Shown here in pieces: positions 55,325-64,000 of a DNA stretch of 64,000 bases. The stretch comes from Ascaphus truei. Its lineage: Eukaryota; Chordata; Amphibia; Anura; Ascaphidae. The notes beneath the pieces are model-generated. The model was not told the origin of the DNA. It did not search any database and saw only the letters and a list, made by a program, of their open reading frames with translations. The DNA lies in contig CM071568.1 of NCBI GenBank assembly GCA_036426205.1, positions 48,143,248 through 48,207,247 of the forward strand. Direction: 5' to 3'. How positions within the stretch are numbered: position 1 is the first letter of the stretch; each line of letters opens with the position of its first letter. Made by a program: the position numbers and the translations under genes.

Positions 55325-55385
55325 CAAAGGATTAACACTGCAGGGGACCCATTGGAAAGCATGGACCCCTGCAGTGCTAATCCTT
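55325..55385. repeat. Near-perfect hairpin
   Basis: AAGGATTAACACTGCAGGGG (from 55327) is complementary to CCCCTGCAGTGCTAATCCTT (to 55384) with one G-U-type difference and a short loop containing ATTGGAAAGCAT. The size is like that of a microRNA precursor or the core of a palindromic MITE. Confidence 0.75.
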
Positions 55386-55498
55386 CTGCCACAGAGGGGC
55401 AACAAGGACAGTAAGTCTTGCTGCATTTGTAGTGATGTTACATTACATGTTCACAACAGTTATAGGTAGAACAGGGTGGCGCTGAGTTGGCGGGTGTG

Positions 55499-55551
55499 CT
55501 CACGCTGGCTGCAATAAAACACATTGCTGCAATGTGTGTGGCCAGCGTGAG
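55499..55551. repeat. Nested palindrome
   Basis: CTCACGCTGGC and GCCAGCGTGAG flank an inner CACATTGCTGCAATGTG. Together with the hairpin at 55325, this suggests that 55090-55800 is one or more palindromic DNA elements. Confidence 0.7.
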
Positions 55552-56235
55552 GAAGCGCCTGTGCATGCTCGGCGCTTAGCTGCTTGCACAGCAAGCAAAT
55601 TTGAATCTGCCGCTCGCTCTCACGTCACGTGAGCGGTTCGCCCAATGAGGGCAAATCAGCTCCGTTACATCTTGGCCGCGCCCCAGACACGCCCCCCGCG
55701 TGTGCACCTAGCTGGTCACAAATTGCCCGGCCAAGTAGGAGCGCGTGACATCATCGCACATGAGTGCCAGCGCGCCTTCTCTCTGACTGGCCGCAGCCCA
55801 AGTAAAGGTTATGAGAAATATAGTCTGGGTTCAATTATTGGTTGTTTCAGTACTCACATTTTATGTCAGTCACATACTGTATTTCACATCTCTAATGTTT
55901 AAAGTATGCAAATACTTAACAAGTGTGTGCAATGGTGACACATGACATTAGTTGCTTAGCTGTCGGAGACTGCTGAGCACCCCAAGAATGTGGACCATAG
56001 GTTGGAAGGTTACATACATTCTATTAATGAAAGGTTCACAATGCAATGGTGTGATGTCAAATTTGTATATATACACATCAATATTCCTGTGATTAACATG
56101 AACTTACCTTATTCGACATCTGACATTGATGGCCAGTGTCTCTCTTAGATATGCCGACAATTAATTTCATAGGTGGAATAGAATAGATTCAGTGCTGCTC
56201 CTCCTCCCATTCCTCTGGCGTGTGTATGTTCTGTT

Positions 56236-56425
56236 CACCATCACTCCTTGCACTGCCTTCACTCCTCACTCCTCCGCCCACCATCAATCCTTGCACTCCC
56301 TCCACTCCTGTGCTCCTCACTCCTCCGCCCACCATCACTCCTTGCACTCCCTCCACTCCTGTGCTCCTCACTCCTCCGCCCACCATCACTCCTTGTACTC
56401 CCTCCACACCTAGGTGCCTCACTTG
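56236..56425. repeat. Minisatellite, 51-bp unit, about 3.7 copies
   Basis: Units starting cactcctccgcccaccatca with very few differences. As 51 is a multiple of three, the minus strand reads as 17-residue repeats (GVEGVQGVMVGGGVRST) ending in NIHTPEEWEEEQH and a stop. This could be coding tail or chance; no domain supports it. Confidence 0.9.
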
Positions 56426-56795
56426 GCCTCACACTCCCACCACCATCCTTGCAGCTACTCCACTCCCCTCCATCTTTTACTCTCACCACACAGTACAGAA
56501 CACAGATACACGACAAATATTAACACACAAACAAAAGACAAACTAGTTAAAAATGACAGAAACATATGCACACACTGAAGCACACAAGCACCCACACAAG
56601 CACCAACACAAACAGACACCAAATAAATATAACAGGACAACTGAATCAGATATCAGTACATCACACCTCCAAATCCCCGTAGCCAATTTGTTCTCTAACC
56701 TCCCAACAGCAATGGCAACATGTATGAGGAAATTAAAACTTTATATAGGGTTCTGTATAATGTATATGTATAATGTTCCACTCAGTAGCATAGAT

Positions 56796-57145
56796 CAGCG
56801 GTGCGCAAAGCGGGAGATTTTTCTGGAGGGGCGTGGGCTGTTGCAGGGGCCCCGCGCTCTTCCCCGGAGCATTAAAATTAAATGCCGGGGGATCGCGTGA
56901 GGCCTCTGCAACGCTATTACTTACCTTGAATCTGCTGGCATCACTCGTGTCCATGGCAACGTGGCATCAAATGACACTGCGGGGTCATGTGACGTGACAT
57001 GCATCAAATGACGCGGCGGGTCACGTGACATGATGTCACATGACCCGACGGCGTCATTTGACGCCGCATCAAGATAAGGGAGGGGGCACGAGTACCAGCC
57101 GAGGGAAGGCAGGGGGACTCAGCTGCAAAAGTTTGTGCTCCCCTG
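56796..57145. mobile_element. hAT-type MITE
   Basis: Left end CAGCGGTGCGCAAAGC, complement of right end CAGGGGAGCACAAAC, and a perfect 8-bp duplication GCATAGAT (56788-56795 and 57146-57153). No transposase. Inside, about 56998-57075, a long palindrome pairs GCATCAAATGACGC...GGGTCACGTGACAT with its complement. Strong case for a non-autonomous hAT element. Confidence 0.92.
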
Positions 57146-57153
57146 GCATAGAT

Positions 57154-58085
57154 GACGATCTGCTCTGAATAGCCCTATACGTTTCATGAAACTCTTCCCA
57201 CTTGCTCAGGGGAAACAGAGCCTACGCTTTAAGGAGTGTATTTCGACTTTGACACCTAATAGACTGTTTCTGATGATATTAGTTGCCCAAATATTTTTTC
57301 TTTTCAGAGGAGTAAAGGAGTGGTTGATGCATGGAACAGCTTCAAATCAGAGGCAAATACCATAATCGAATTACAAAATGCAGGAGATCCAACATTTGGC
57401 TTTCTGTGTTTCTTCTAGCTCAGTTTCTAAATAACATCATGTTTCTTTGTACAGGAACCTTCTAACCTCTACTTTTCAAAGGTATCAATTGGCCTACAGT
57501 ATACTATAGTAGCTTACTTTATCTCAGAGGAATAGAAAAATGTTACGAATGTCCTACTATATCCCTGGAATTAAGCCATGCCCTTGCATATTGCAACAAC
57601 AACAAAAAAAGGATCGCTACATGTGTCCTTTGGGGGGAAAGTAACTGTGTCTTATTGCTTAGATGCCTGTTTTGTTATTCATGCGAACGCACTGGCGTCT
57701 GAGAACTTTCATTAGGAGAATGGAATACCTTTTTAATGGATTCCATTCCTCTGTAATGCTGAAAAGCTGCCCAGGCAGAGCTAAGAAACATCTGTTTTTC
57801 TCTTCACATGTTCTCATAATTCTTAGTGCCAAGTTTCGCCACTTTTTTCCACGTGGTTTTCAATATCACCTGCTAGATTTGTTGATGCCGTCTGTTCTAG
57901 CAAATTAAAATTGCTGTGAAAAATGGGTTGGATTGTTATCTAGAAATGTCGCTTTTCCATTTCAGTAAATCAAGTTTAACCTCAAGCAGTTGGCTCAAAT
58001 ATTGTTGAACCTGCTCACTAAAGGAATCCCGGAGGCCCAGGCTCTCTAGGAACAGTTTTAAATCTAGCAAAATTTGAACAGTGGG
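57154..58085. other. No gene seen
   Basis: AT-rich unique-looking sequence. The open frame at 57663-57908 has no family signature and is probably chance. Confidence 0.5.
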
Positions 58086-58087
58086 AG

Positions 58088-58297
58088 AAGGAGCGGCTCA
58101 GTGAGTAAAGACACTGACTGGCATTTAGAGTTTGAAGCAGGTGTCGGCTCCTTTTGATCTTGGGCAAGTCACTTTATCTTCCTGTGCCTCAGGCACTAAA
58201 AAACATAGATTGTAATCTCCACGGAACAGGAACTTGTGCCTGCAAAATGTCTCTAAAGCGCTACATAAAACATGCTATTATTATTATTATTATTAAC
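58088..58297 (+). mobile_element. tRNA-derived CORE-type SINE
   Basis: An A-box-like gcggctcagtgagtaaag and a B-box-like gtttgaagcaggt mark the pol III promoter. The CORE segment ttgggcaagtcactttatct and cctgtgcctcagg is that of MIR-type SINEs. The tail gcgctacataaa followed by (ATT)n resembles the L2-like LINE end at 45690, as expected when a SINE borrows LINE machinery. Confidence 0.85.
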
Positions 58298-58929
58298 AGT
58301 GGACCAGTGTGTGACAACAGTGCTGAAGTGAAGGGTATACAGTGAAAAGCCTATACCCTCTGCTTTATGAAAATTAATGAATATTCCATTGGTATATGCC
58401 AGCAACACCAGTAAGTAACAATAATCCCAGTTTTCAAATCATTAATGATTTGAAAAATGCCATAAGGGCAACTTCTGGAGCTGGAAAACACCGTACAGAC
58501 CATTTAAGCTTCTGGTTCACCTCCCCTATCCCTGCCCTAATTAACGTAATGTTAATCTTAAATGATTTTTGTGGATATGCAATGTTATGATAATGCCTTA
58601 TTTGCATATCATTTGCATGTCATTATCAGTAACGTCATGCTCTTTACAGGAGAAAGCATGGCTGAATAGCATGTTATTGTCCTTTGAAGATGCACTGTTG
58701 AAGATGTTAATTAGGTCAACACCATGTTAAGTGACTTAATTGAGCTTTTTGGATCTGGGCCTTGGAATATCCATAGCTTTAAAGTACGTGTGATGTGCAA
58801 TAGGGCCGCTACATTACTTCAGAGAAATCATGAACATGTAAATAGCAAAGAAAAAGCCCCCCAACAAAAATGACTGTAAAACACATTTTAAATTAGTCCA
58901 CCATAAGAATCCCGAGTTTAAAATATATA
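58298..58929. other. No gene seen
   Basis: AT-rich. Short imperfect repeats such as tttgcatatcatttgcatgtca at 58600. No coding sequence. Confidence 0.45.
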
Positions 58930-61900
58930 GAGGCCCATTCTATAAGCCTTCATAAAAAAAATTGCCGTGCCGGTTACGCCGCCTGATTTTGGAGCGTTGC
59001 TATCCCAGTATTCAGAAAGCCTCGATTACCTGTGATAGCAAAATACCCAAAATGGGCGAGTAGTCGGCGACGTGATGATCGCCTCTCTCAAAGGGCTCAC
59101 CCGGCGATTTCTTTCAGCTGCAGAGAAGGAGCTGCACAGAGAGAACGGCCTCTCCCTGCGCATCTTGCCAGCAATCAAAACATTTTAATATACATTTTAA
59201 TTCTAGTGTAGATGAGCAGGGATTCTCCGGAGCAGAACCGCGTTGATTTCAGGTCCAGGGACTCCTGCTTCCCGAGATACAGGCCCCGTTATGGGGTGCC
59301 GGTATCTCCTATGCATTTAAATGTCTCGCGTCACGTGAATGTGGGATTTAAAAGCATAGGAGCTTCATTAGCTAGCCGCTAAGGCAATAAAGGGGTTAAA
59401 CCTCAATAGCCTGTTTCTTGGGGCAGAGGGTGTGGATGAAGGGGGTAGTAGTCCCAGGGTGCCTGGAAGGTTGCGGGAGGAGTTAACCCCTTCACTACCA
59501 TAGCAGTGGGAACTGCTATTGTAATGAAGGGGTTAACCAGTCCCGCTACCCCCCGGAAGGCCTAAACATCCATCCCTTGGGCTACTACCCATTTATCAAC
59601 TCCCTATACCCCCATTATAAAATCAAACATTAGGCAGCCAGCATAAATAATGTAAATAAAATGTTCAACTTACCCTTGCCATCATGAAGGGCGTCCTCAT
59701 CAGCATACTGTGGGTCCATGTCCTCCGATGGATACAAGCAAGGATACAAGAAAAATACAATCTAATGGCCCCTAACCCCTTAATCCACCCTCCCTCTTAA
59801 CCAGCCACCCCGGGACCACTATATCCACCCTGTACCTATTGATTGGCACAGTGGTATATCATACCCATATAATATGGGCATGATAAGTCACTATAGCAGT
59901 CAATGGTCAACCTAATAATAAATCCAAAATAATTAAGACCAAAAATACACAATAATCAAAGAAATATACACGCACATAAACACCCCAACAATAAGAGAAC
60001 TTAAAAGCCTCAACTACACATCAATTACATTAATCTATCACTAAAACAGCAAAATAATTCCAATTATGTTATTCCAAAACATAATACAAATAAATAAACA
60101 TCTATCCAACCAATCAATTAAAGAGATAAAACCAGTAGCCAAATCAATCAACTAATTAAAACCAGTAGTCAATAAAACAAATAATTAATTTAAAATGCTA
60201 ACCAATCTTAAAATGTACTAAAAACAAGCCATCCAACTTCAAAACAAATTAATCGAAATAGTAAACAGAAATCGAAAAAATAACAATCAATAGAAAACAA
60301 GCATTTGCCAAAAAATGCATTGGCTTTCACTGTATTTATCTGTACCCTAAAGGGGCACAGATTAATACATTATCAGTTAATTGGCAATCACAAACATAAA
60401 AAGACATAAATACAATAAAAAAAAAACCGAGAAAAGACATTTACATACATTCAATATTTAACTTACCTTTAGAAGTCTTCACCTTCCGACTCCCAGCGTA
60501 TCTGGAAGCTCTCGACCTGCGACGTCATCACCGGGAATCCATCTCCATCCACCTTGAAGATCAGGAAACGGTAACAAATCTTCTTTTAATCTTCTTTCAC
60601 CTTCTTCTATCTTCATCTGTCATTATTTTCTTCTTCTATTCTATCAAGGGGAGAGTATTATACTAGATCAAAGCATTGCAGACCCTCGCTCTAGAGGGTC
60701 TGAATGAGGGATATGACCTGAGCTGCTTTTTAAAGTGAACATCTGAAGGGGAACCCCAAGAGCTGCCCCCCTTTGCACAGAACTGCTTTTGCTTGTACTA
60801 AGTGTAATGTCAACCCCACCCACTGGAATTTTAATGACCCAGGAAGACAAAGGACTTTGAAACCGCAGCTGCATTCAATCTGAACCCTTCAGTTTACATC
60901 TGCGTTGCCCCAAAGATGGACAGCCATTGGCGCAGCTAAAGGGTGTGAGCGGTTTGTTGCCATTCGCTGATGTCTGGTGATGTTAAAGCTGCTCTATTTC
61001 AATCTGAAACTCACCTGCCTTTTTATCCCCTGTACTCAATTTTCCAACTCTAACTGTCTATGAAATGTCTGTGAATTGACTGCTTAACCTCTGTTCATTT
61101 AATGTAACCATGTATTGTTACAACTTTGTCCAGGACTGAAAGAAACTCCCTACGAATTGCAAAAGGGCCTGAGGCCTTTGTGACTGGATTCACACACAGC
61201 ACCGCATACTGCTGACTTCCCGGGAAGCTTTGGAACCACGCCCTGGCACTGTTAATCTCGATCTGGTGGAATTTACAGGCCTGGGACACGAAAGAAATGA
61301 CACACACGCAGTGTTTCAAATCCTTCGTCTCAGTTTATTTAGCATAACGTAAAGAGATTTATACAGAAAAAATAAAACATTGGTTAGAGGCGTAACTTAG
61401 GTTAGAGGAGTGATTAAAGGCATGATTTAGGGGCAAGACACGTTAGTGGGGTGATATAGGGGCGTAAATATCCCAGGACAGGCACTGTCTGAAATACATA
61501 ACATTCTCACTACCTACGTTATCTACAGCCTTGGTTTCCATGGCAGCTATGTGGGGTGAGTCGGCTTCCCAAGGAACTTGCCTCCTATTACAGATAAACA
61601 TTAAAAAAGCTGACTACATGAGAAAATATATTTTAGCTACAGTAGCAATTGCAGACAAAATGGAGGGTATGACACAAATGCAGATTCTGGCCTTCTCTAC
61701 TGTCCCTAACAAGGACATACTTGAAAATGAGAGGTAACTCTCAAGGTATTACTTCCTGGTTAACCATTTTATAAATAAATACATTTTATGGGGGGAAGTG
61801 ATTTTTTTTTGAGTGCTTGAAAAGTGGACAGATTCTGACTGGGAACGGTCTCTTGACACTTACCTTCTCTCATCTATTCACTTTCTAGGTCGCTCATGTG

Positions 61901-62447
61901 TTTCCTAAATGGTTTTATTTCTTTAATTGATTGGCCCGTGGTTTTATTTAGTTAATTGCTTGGTTGGCTAGTGCTTTTAATTTTTGTTTATGGGTGTTTA
62001 GGTGCTTGTTGTATCTTTTTTATTCTTGTGTATTTTTTGATATTCATGCTTTTGTATTAGTGTTACCATTGACTGCTATAGTAGCTTATCATGCCCATAT
62101 TATATGGGTATGATGTACTACTATGCCACTAAGTGGATACAGGGTGGGTGTTGTGGGTATGTGGTGGGTGGTTAGGCCTCCCGGGTGGATAGTGGGGGGA
62201 GGGTGGGTTAAGCCTTTAATTACTGTACCGCTGAGAGAGGCGGCTCTCTCTCTGCAGCAGAATCAACTCACCGGCTGAGCTCTTTTCGGAGGGAAGATCG
62301 TCTCGGCGCTGGCTACTTGCCATTTGTTGAAATGTTGCTATCACTGGTATTTAGGGCTTTCTGCATACCGTGATAGCAACGCTGTCAAAAAAGCGATTTA
62401 AAATCCCTGGCTATTTTTTCTATCAGACTTTACTGCACGAGGCCCAT
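58930..62447. mobile_element. Fold-back DNA transposon with long inverted arms
   Basis: The left arm (about 58930-60340) and right arm (about 61790-62447) are inverted relatives over several blocks: GCGTTGCTATC...CAGAAAGCC at 59000 against 62345-62395; the GGTACAGGGTGG-type block and CCCATATAATATGGGCATGAT at 59810-59890 against 62085-62145; ATCAATTAAAGA-type blocks at 60110 against 61915. Ends are GGCCCATTCTATAAGCC and (complement) GGGCCTCGTGCAGTAAAG. The arms are diverged, and a separate LTR-like sequence sits in the middle. No transposase was recognised, so the superfamily is open. Confidence 0.65.
61265..61740 (-). repeat. Retrovirus-like LTR inside the fold-back element
   Basis: On the minus strand: TGTTAGGGAC near 61735, a TGTATAAATC box at about 61365, then AATAAACTGAGACGAAGG at about 61320-61340 (polyadenylation signal just after the box) and CGTGTCCCAGGCCTG to about 61277. 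The spacing suits a U3-R-U5 of an endogenous retrovirus-like LTR. Ends and target duplication are not established, and no coding part is present. Confidence 0.4.
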
Positions 62448-62724
62448 AGTATTTTGGTTGATCGTGAAAATATGCTGACACTTAATTATTGATGTAACAT
62501 TAAGGAATCTGAGTCCCAAGGAGGTAAGATTTTATACATGGCTAATTAAAAGTAAAGGAATAACAAGATTCACATAAACATGTGCACTAAATTGCGTCAC
62601 CATGCTGTCCGTTGATTGGAAGGTCAAATACTGAGTTCAAGGGCAAGTTATGGCTAGACTGGAAATTAATATATGCTATGAAGGTGGCAATGCATTTCAG
62701 GACAACTTGTGGGTGTAGAGCAGT

Positions 62725-62800
62725 GTTTTTCAACAGAGGTACCTAGGAAGCCTTGGTTTCCCCGGGCATCCTTAAAGGGTTCAGTGCAACATTCAGATCA
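62725..62800 (+). repeat. Possible hAT-type terminus
   Basis: CAGTGTTTTTCAACAGAGG followed by cctaggaagccttgg (a small palindrome). This resembles SPIN/Charlie-type hAT ends. No second end or 8-bp duplication was found. Confidence 0.3.
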
Positions 62801-62884
62801 TTTGAAAATTGCACCAAATACAGAAGAATTTACAATGCATCTGATCATTAGATGCACTATTAGAGAGAGTTGATGTTCCTTATA

Positions 62885-63045
62885 ATGCCCTTATAATGCA
62901 GGGGGGGTGAGTAAGGAAGGTGGGGGAGAGAGAGAGGAGATGAGAAGAGTAAGAGTGAAGGGGTGTGTGAAGGGGGGAAATAGTGAGGGGTGATAGAGCA
63001 AGGTGGTGTGTAAGAGTGTAAGAGAAAGAGGGGTTTTTGTAAGGT
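62885..63045. repeat. Purine-rich (GA/GGGT) low-complexity tract
   Basis: Runs of gagagagaggag, gaagggg and gtaagag units. No gene. Confidence 0.75.
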
Positions 63046-63149
63046 CGCCGACATGAGGACCCCGTGGCAAACTCTAATTTTAGGCTCTGAGAAAGCTGTT
63101 GTCGGCCTTTGCAAGTTGTAATGTGGTTTTATGTAATAATAATGAAACT

Positions 63150-63861
63150 GTGATGAAGCGGTCATGTAAGCAAGATCTGTTAAGAGTCCACACAATGCAT
63201 TCTAGGCTGTACCAAAATGTTGGGTGGTTTATTTCTTCACAAACACAACACATTGAGCACATTGTCCCATTAAGGAAAACAAACCCTAAAAAAAGAAAGC
63301 CTACTCTACCTTGGGAGACTTACAAAACAGTACAGGCCCTATCTACCTGGCTGGTCAGCTCAGACAGTTACCAGACCCATAACATACAACAAAATATCAG
63401 GAAACAATATTAAAAGTCCTTATCTGAATGTGCTGGTCCGGCGTCTCTGGTTTGTCCAGGTTAACATCAGATGCAGGCATTGCAGTCCTGTTGCTCCCAG
63501 GTCCAATCTTACCCTATTTCTGTGCAGACATCTCTGTGGTGCGGGGCTTCGAGGTCCCCACTGTTCCTAGGCAAATTCCTTTGGTGAACAAGAAGCCTGG
63601 GTTCCTGCGGGCTGGAGATCAATTGTTGCTGTGTGTGAATCCCAGCAGGGTCACAGGCAATCCTTTGGCCCCTTCTCTCTTGCATTGCAGGAACAGGAAC
63701 TCTAACAGGGACTCTGACAAGCAGTTACTTCCTGCCTTTTAACCCCTGCTCAATCAGGAGTTAATACAAAGCCTCAGGCAGGAAACCCTGACACCAATGT
63801 GTAGCTTCCTTATCCTTGCATAGGGAGTGAGTTAACTCCTTCATTCCCTTATAGGAACCTA
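63150..63861 (-). repeat. LTR-like repeat, copy 2 (copy 1 at 50049-50600)
   Basis: Same order of shared segments as 50049-50600, extending further on the minus-strand 5' side to about GTTAGGTTCC (63861). A GGTTAAAAGGCAGG box at about 63735 could be a TATA-like element and AATAAACC at about 63225 the polyadenylation signal. A clear target duplication was not seen. Confidence 0.55.
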
Positions 63862-64000
63862 ACAATTACATCTTTTGCAAGCTCTGATGGGCCGGGTATT
63901 ACACAAAGAGCTTTATTGTTGATCAGGAGAAACCTGTAGTACTGTACATGTTGGAAGAGATACAGCAGATACACTCTGGTATGCCATGGATTCTCAGATT
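63862..64000. other. No feature seen
   Basis: Short stretch to the window end. Nothing recognised. Confidence 0.5.

Noticed and set aside
55101..55469. 122-codon frame on the plus strand
   Set aside because: It spans a hairpin and has no family signature; judged a chance frame.

Overview
The window is eukaryotic and almost entirely transposon-derived. I see no intact host gene, rRNA or tRNA. The mix of repeats points to a vertebrate, most likely an anuran amphibian: Ty3/gypsy chromoviruses with a chromodomain, DIRS-like and Penelope-like elements, an L2/CR1-type LINE end, a CORE-type SINE, a pogo/Tigger transposon, hAT elements, and repeats carrying ACGCGTTTCG. The species cannot be read from the sequence.

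Layout, left to right. 1-1059 is non-coding. 1060-5100 is a 5'-truncated, decayed Ty3/gypsy chromovirus on the plus strand. 5.9-6.2 kb is a MITE. 7.1-9.2 kb is a decayed DIRS-like element. 10885-15556 is a complete LTR element on the minus strand: two LTRs of about 860 bp, a 4-bp target duplication, a primer-binding site resembling the tRNA-Thr complement, and a polypurine tract. It has no gag-pol; its only long ORF encodes an unrecognised 757-residue protein with two Cys clusters.

16556-25623 and 25624-34922 are a head-to-tail duplication of about 9.1-9.3 kb. The differences between the copies are mostly single-base deletions in the first, which looks like unpolished long-read sequence as much as biology. 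The unit holds minisatellites, (CA)n and (CT/GT)n tracts and most of a second chromovirus on the minus strand. The second copy of that chromovirus continues to 37269, has a probable self-priming signal, has lost its chromodomain by deletion, and carries a solo LTR inside RNase H.

37270-42067 is the 3' part of a Tigger-like transposon split by a 3.9-kb insertion with an 8-bp duplication. Solo LTRs lie at 42606-44230 and 53151-54008, with weaker LTR-like repeats at 45960, 50049, 61265 and 63150. 44965-45705 is a 5'-truncated LINE. 46932-48127 is an inverted-repeat structure around a Penelope-like fragment, with hammerhead-like motifs. 49.7-56.1 kb on the minus strand holds scattered coding-like pieces, including 57-bp exon-like units with splice consensus, perhaps a decayed Myb/SANT-like gene. 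56796-57145 is a hAT MITE, 58088-58297 a SINE, and 58930-62447 a fold-back transposon.

The features do not form an operon or pathway. The window records nested insertions. The best candidates for something undescribed are the 757-residue ORF element, the recurrent GAAACGCGT-linked structured motif, and the micro-exon array.
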